DNA from: Monosporascus cannonballus
Taxonomy: Eukaryota; Ascomycota; Sordariomycetes; Xylariales
Length of the DNA: 64,000 nt
Assembly (NCBI GenBank): GCA_004154925.1
Contig: QJNS01000197.1
Location: forward strand, 88,611-152,610
Reading direction: 5' to 3'
Each line of letters begins with the position of its first letter. Within the stretch, counting starts at the first letter, position 1. The position numbers and the translations under genes are program-made. The notes under the pieces are model-generated. The model was not told where the DNA came from and made no database searches. It worked only from the letters and a program-made list of their open reading frames with translations. Positions 61,788 to 64,000 of the stretch are shown here, piece by piece.

Positions 61788-63896
61788 CTAGAACCTCGAT
61801 ATATCTCTACCAAAGACCCACCTGGTACCGTGGTTAGTCATGTCAGCTGCTCAATGGGGGTTGGATGCGATTCGTATCCCTAGCAGGACCTGAAAGGAGC
61901 AAAATGACAGCAAGCGTCAGGGCTCGTTGGACAGGCCACGGATTCGAATCAAGCCTTGAGGACATTACTCACGTTATTGCCCAATAAATTGGAACCACTA
62001 CAGAGAACAGGTGTCAGCGAAAGCAGCTCTGGACGTTCTTGGAGCGATTGGCGTGTTATAAAGGTATGATTCTCTTAGAAGAGACTTGGGTTGTACACGG
62101 GATTGGGGGGCTATGAGACCTGAAAACTGCTTACTAATCTTATTTCTCACACTCATGCTCTTGGTGAGATATGCCGTGCGCCAGAGAATCCAGGCAGCCC
62201 ATCCCTTCAGTTCATCTGCACTGCTCTGGTGGATGGCCGTCCAACTCCCTAGGTACGTCATAGTGCCCCAGTTGCGAAATCGAAATTCTTTCTCGTTAGC
62301 GTCGCCACTGTTGAGTCGTTTTGCGAGATGTGCAGCCTTTTGACTGGCAACCTGGGCAGTAGCAGGAAGGGCCGCCCCTACATCACAATTCAGGGTCAGT
62401 GTTTCCCTGAGGGTTTTTGGGGCTAGGGTTCAGGGTTCCCAGAATATTTTTTTTAAGTCGATAGGGGTGGTTAAGTAGCACTGTATAACGAATCTCCATG
62501 CAAGCTATACAAAGAAGATCCGGGGCCATAGATACTCACCTGGTATGACTGCACAGTCGCCGATGGCATAGACATCGACCAACGGGCCGGCATGTACATC
62601 GTGCACGCTGGGGTCTGAATGTGCTGTCCGTGAAGTTACATTCACCCGGAGATATGAATCAGTGATGAGGCCCCCAGTCCTAGGATCCGTTTCTAGCTGT
62701 ACTTCAACTGGCGGCTTCACGTCTGGTGTGATTGGTGGCACCGTGAATTTCTTGCAGCTTAATTTCTCGACGAGGGGATTCTGCATCAACCCGGTGCTCC
62801 AGACCACGATGCCAGCGCTAACCTCTTCAACACCGTATTCTTTTATCTTCAGCTTGAAGCAGCCTTCACAGTCGCTATCGGGACGAATGCGCGTCAAGTG
62901 GTGTCCCGTCTTCACAGAGATACCCTCCCTTCTAAATGTGTCCATGGCATACTGAGCCAGAGTTTGGTCGAACATTGGAAGGACCTTTTCAGCCACATCA
63001 AAGACTGTGATGTGGACGAATCTCATCAATTCTGGATATATCCGGGTGAGATCCTCCTTTATCAGATCATGGAGCTCAGCGGCGAATTCAATACCCGTCG
63101 GTCCACCACCCACTATGGCAAAATACAGCAGTTTTCGCCGTTCTTCATCCGTTGTCAGGGGTAGAGCAGCCTTTTCAAAGAGCTGCAACACTTTCATCCG
63201 TATTTTGCGCGCGTCACTGATATCGCGTAGGAAGTTGGCATATTCCCTGACACCCTCAATACCAAAGGTCTGGCTGTAGGATCCCACAGCAACAACGAGC
63301 TTATCGTATGTAACTTCAAACACCGGCCCCTTTTCCGAGACTTTGGATGAGCGCTTCACCATTAAGCGGGTCCTCGACGCGAGATCATCCGAGGTGTTTG
63401 CCTCCACGCGAATGGTCTTGCGCGCAAAGTCTATATCGTCAGCCCAGCCCTGGTAGAAGCTGTCGAGACCGAGGCGTCTCACTGGCTCAAGGACAGCCCG
63501 CATTTCTAGCGTGCCAACAGCAGTCCCTGCTAGCAGTGGAGTGAATACGAAGTAAGATCTAGGAGAGATCATGATACGCTCAAACTTGTTGGGGTTGAGA
63601 GATCTAGCAAATGTATACCCAGCCCAACCTGATCCCAGGATAACAACTCGTTCCTTTCGATCAGGAACAGACGAAAGGGTTGCGCTCCCCGAGGGGTGGG
63701 ACAGGGGGGATGGCGTATTGGATGCGGCTGGCTTACCCGGCACCGCCGTGCTGGCCATGCGGGGGCTGCCGAGGGATTGCCCCGGTGGCCGCCTTGCGGC
63801 GGCGCCACGCCCCGGCGAGGCCGGGACAACCCCTGTAGAAGCTGCCATCCCTAGTCGGTTGCTCCTAAATCTAGCACTAGGACGCACGAAATGCAT
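61788..63896 (-). CDS. Type II NADH dehydrogenase (rotenone-insensitive, mitochondrial)
   Basis: This single-subunit flavoenzyme passes electrons from NADH to ubiquinone without pumping protons, at the inner mitochondrial membrane. Four exons on the minus strand: 62540-63896, 62135-62377, 61973-61997 (25 bases) and 61788-61821; introns of 162, 137 and 151 bases; 552 residues. The first FAD/NADH-binding Rossmann motif is VVILGSGWAGYTFARSL (from about residue 84), the second AIVGGGPTGIEFAAEL (about 260-275), then VYAIGDCAVIPG. The C-terminal membrane-anchoring part is GWAAWILWRTAYLTKSMSVR, then, across two junctions, IYWAIT-WVFGRDISRF and stop. The N-terminus (MHFVRPSARFRSNRLG) is Arg-rich, fitting import. 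No EF-hand insert was seen. Whether it faces matrix (NDI) or intermembrane space (NDE) cannot be decided here. Confidence 0.93.
62378..62539 (-). other. First intron of the NADH dehydrogenase gene with telomere-like G/T runs
   Basis: The 162-base intron runs GTGAGT..GATGTAG on the minus strand and joins phase-correctly (G|GG). On the plus strand it contains GGGGCTAGGGTTCAGGGTTCCC, which resembles but does not repeat the fungal telomere unit TTAGGG, so it is not a true interstitial telomere. Confidence 0.7.
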
Positions 63897-63980
63897 ATCC
63901 ACGGAGACGATAAAGGAAACGTGTTAATGTGAAATCTCGAAGTATAGTGCGGATCCATTTCAGAGCTGGAAATACGAGGC

Positions 63981-63996
63981 GGGGGGGGGGGGGGGG
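63981..63996 (+). repeat. Run of 16 G
   Basis: A single homopolymer of G at the window edge, about 85 bases upstream of the NADH dehydrogenase start codon. It could fold as a G-quadruplex or be of uncertain length through sequencing error. Confidence 0.95.
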
Positions 63997-64000
63997 TTTA

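Noticed and set aside
61920..61960. GATTCGAATC resembling a tRNA T-loop/B box
   Set aside because: The stem bases around it do not pair and there is no A box or acceptor stem; it sits inside the last intron of the NADH dehydrogenase gene.
62400..62440. Possible interstitial telomere (GGGCTAGGGTTCAGGG)
   Set aside because: The TTAGGG unit is not repeated in register; it is a short GT-rich part of an intron.

Overview
The window looks like part of the genome of a filamentous ascomycete (Pezizomycotina, probably Sordariomycetes) with a two-compartment genome. The evidence is short GT..AG introns of 49-162 bases in four recognisable housekeeping genes, chromodomain-bearing Ty3/gypsy retrotransposons, and very AT-rich repeats whose lost coding sense is explained by C-to-T and G-to-A changes of the repeat-induced point mutation (RIP) type. 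The species cannot be named from the sequence.

Layout. Bases 1-34,000 and 39,000-56,800 are AT-rich and hold mutated mobile elements. From 5.5 to 34.0 kb there is a nested stack of Ty3/gypsy elements. Element G (minus) is interrupted by an intact-length element H (8718-15991, target duplication CGTAA) and cut off on the right by element D (plus). Next comes a minus-strand element B whose 5' LTR is split by element E (26365-33157, target duplication TATCG). Element C (minus) closes the stack at 33989. Element A (42527-49269, minus, target duplication TATTA) and element F (about 49525-56342, plus) fill most of the right-hand AT block. Smaller items are a well-preserved solo LTR with target duplication CTATA (2843-3174), a Tc1/mariner transposase remnant (about 3560-4300), a pair of small inverted-repeat elements, and a long unrecognised eroded reading frame (about 40658-42470).

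Gene islands. At 34.8-38.7 kb lie two convergent genes: CSN5, the JAMM deneddylase subunit of the COP9 signalosome (plus), and a mitochondrial glutamyl-tRNA synthetase in five exons (minus). At 57.6-63.9 kb lie a farnesylated type I Hsp40 of the Ydj1 type (plus, four exons, CaaX box CAQQ) and a type II (rotenone-insensitive) NADH dehydrogenase (minus, four exons including a 25-base exon). About 2.7 kb between these last two holds no gene I can recognise. The genes serve general cell functions (protein turnover control, mitochondrial translation, chaperoning, respiration) and form no pathway together.

The most unusual feature is an antisense reading frame between the chromodomain end of pol and the 3' LTR. 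It can be followed in several gypsy copies and carries six spaced cysteines (C-x2-C-x6-C-x8-C-x2-C-x6-C, close to the fungal Zn(II)2Cys6 spacing) followed by a coiled-coil-like, Glu/Lys/Arg-rich segment. In two copies the cysteines have become tyrosines at the same spacing, as expected of TGY-to-TAY RIP changes.
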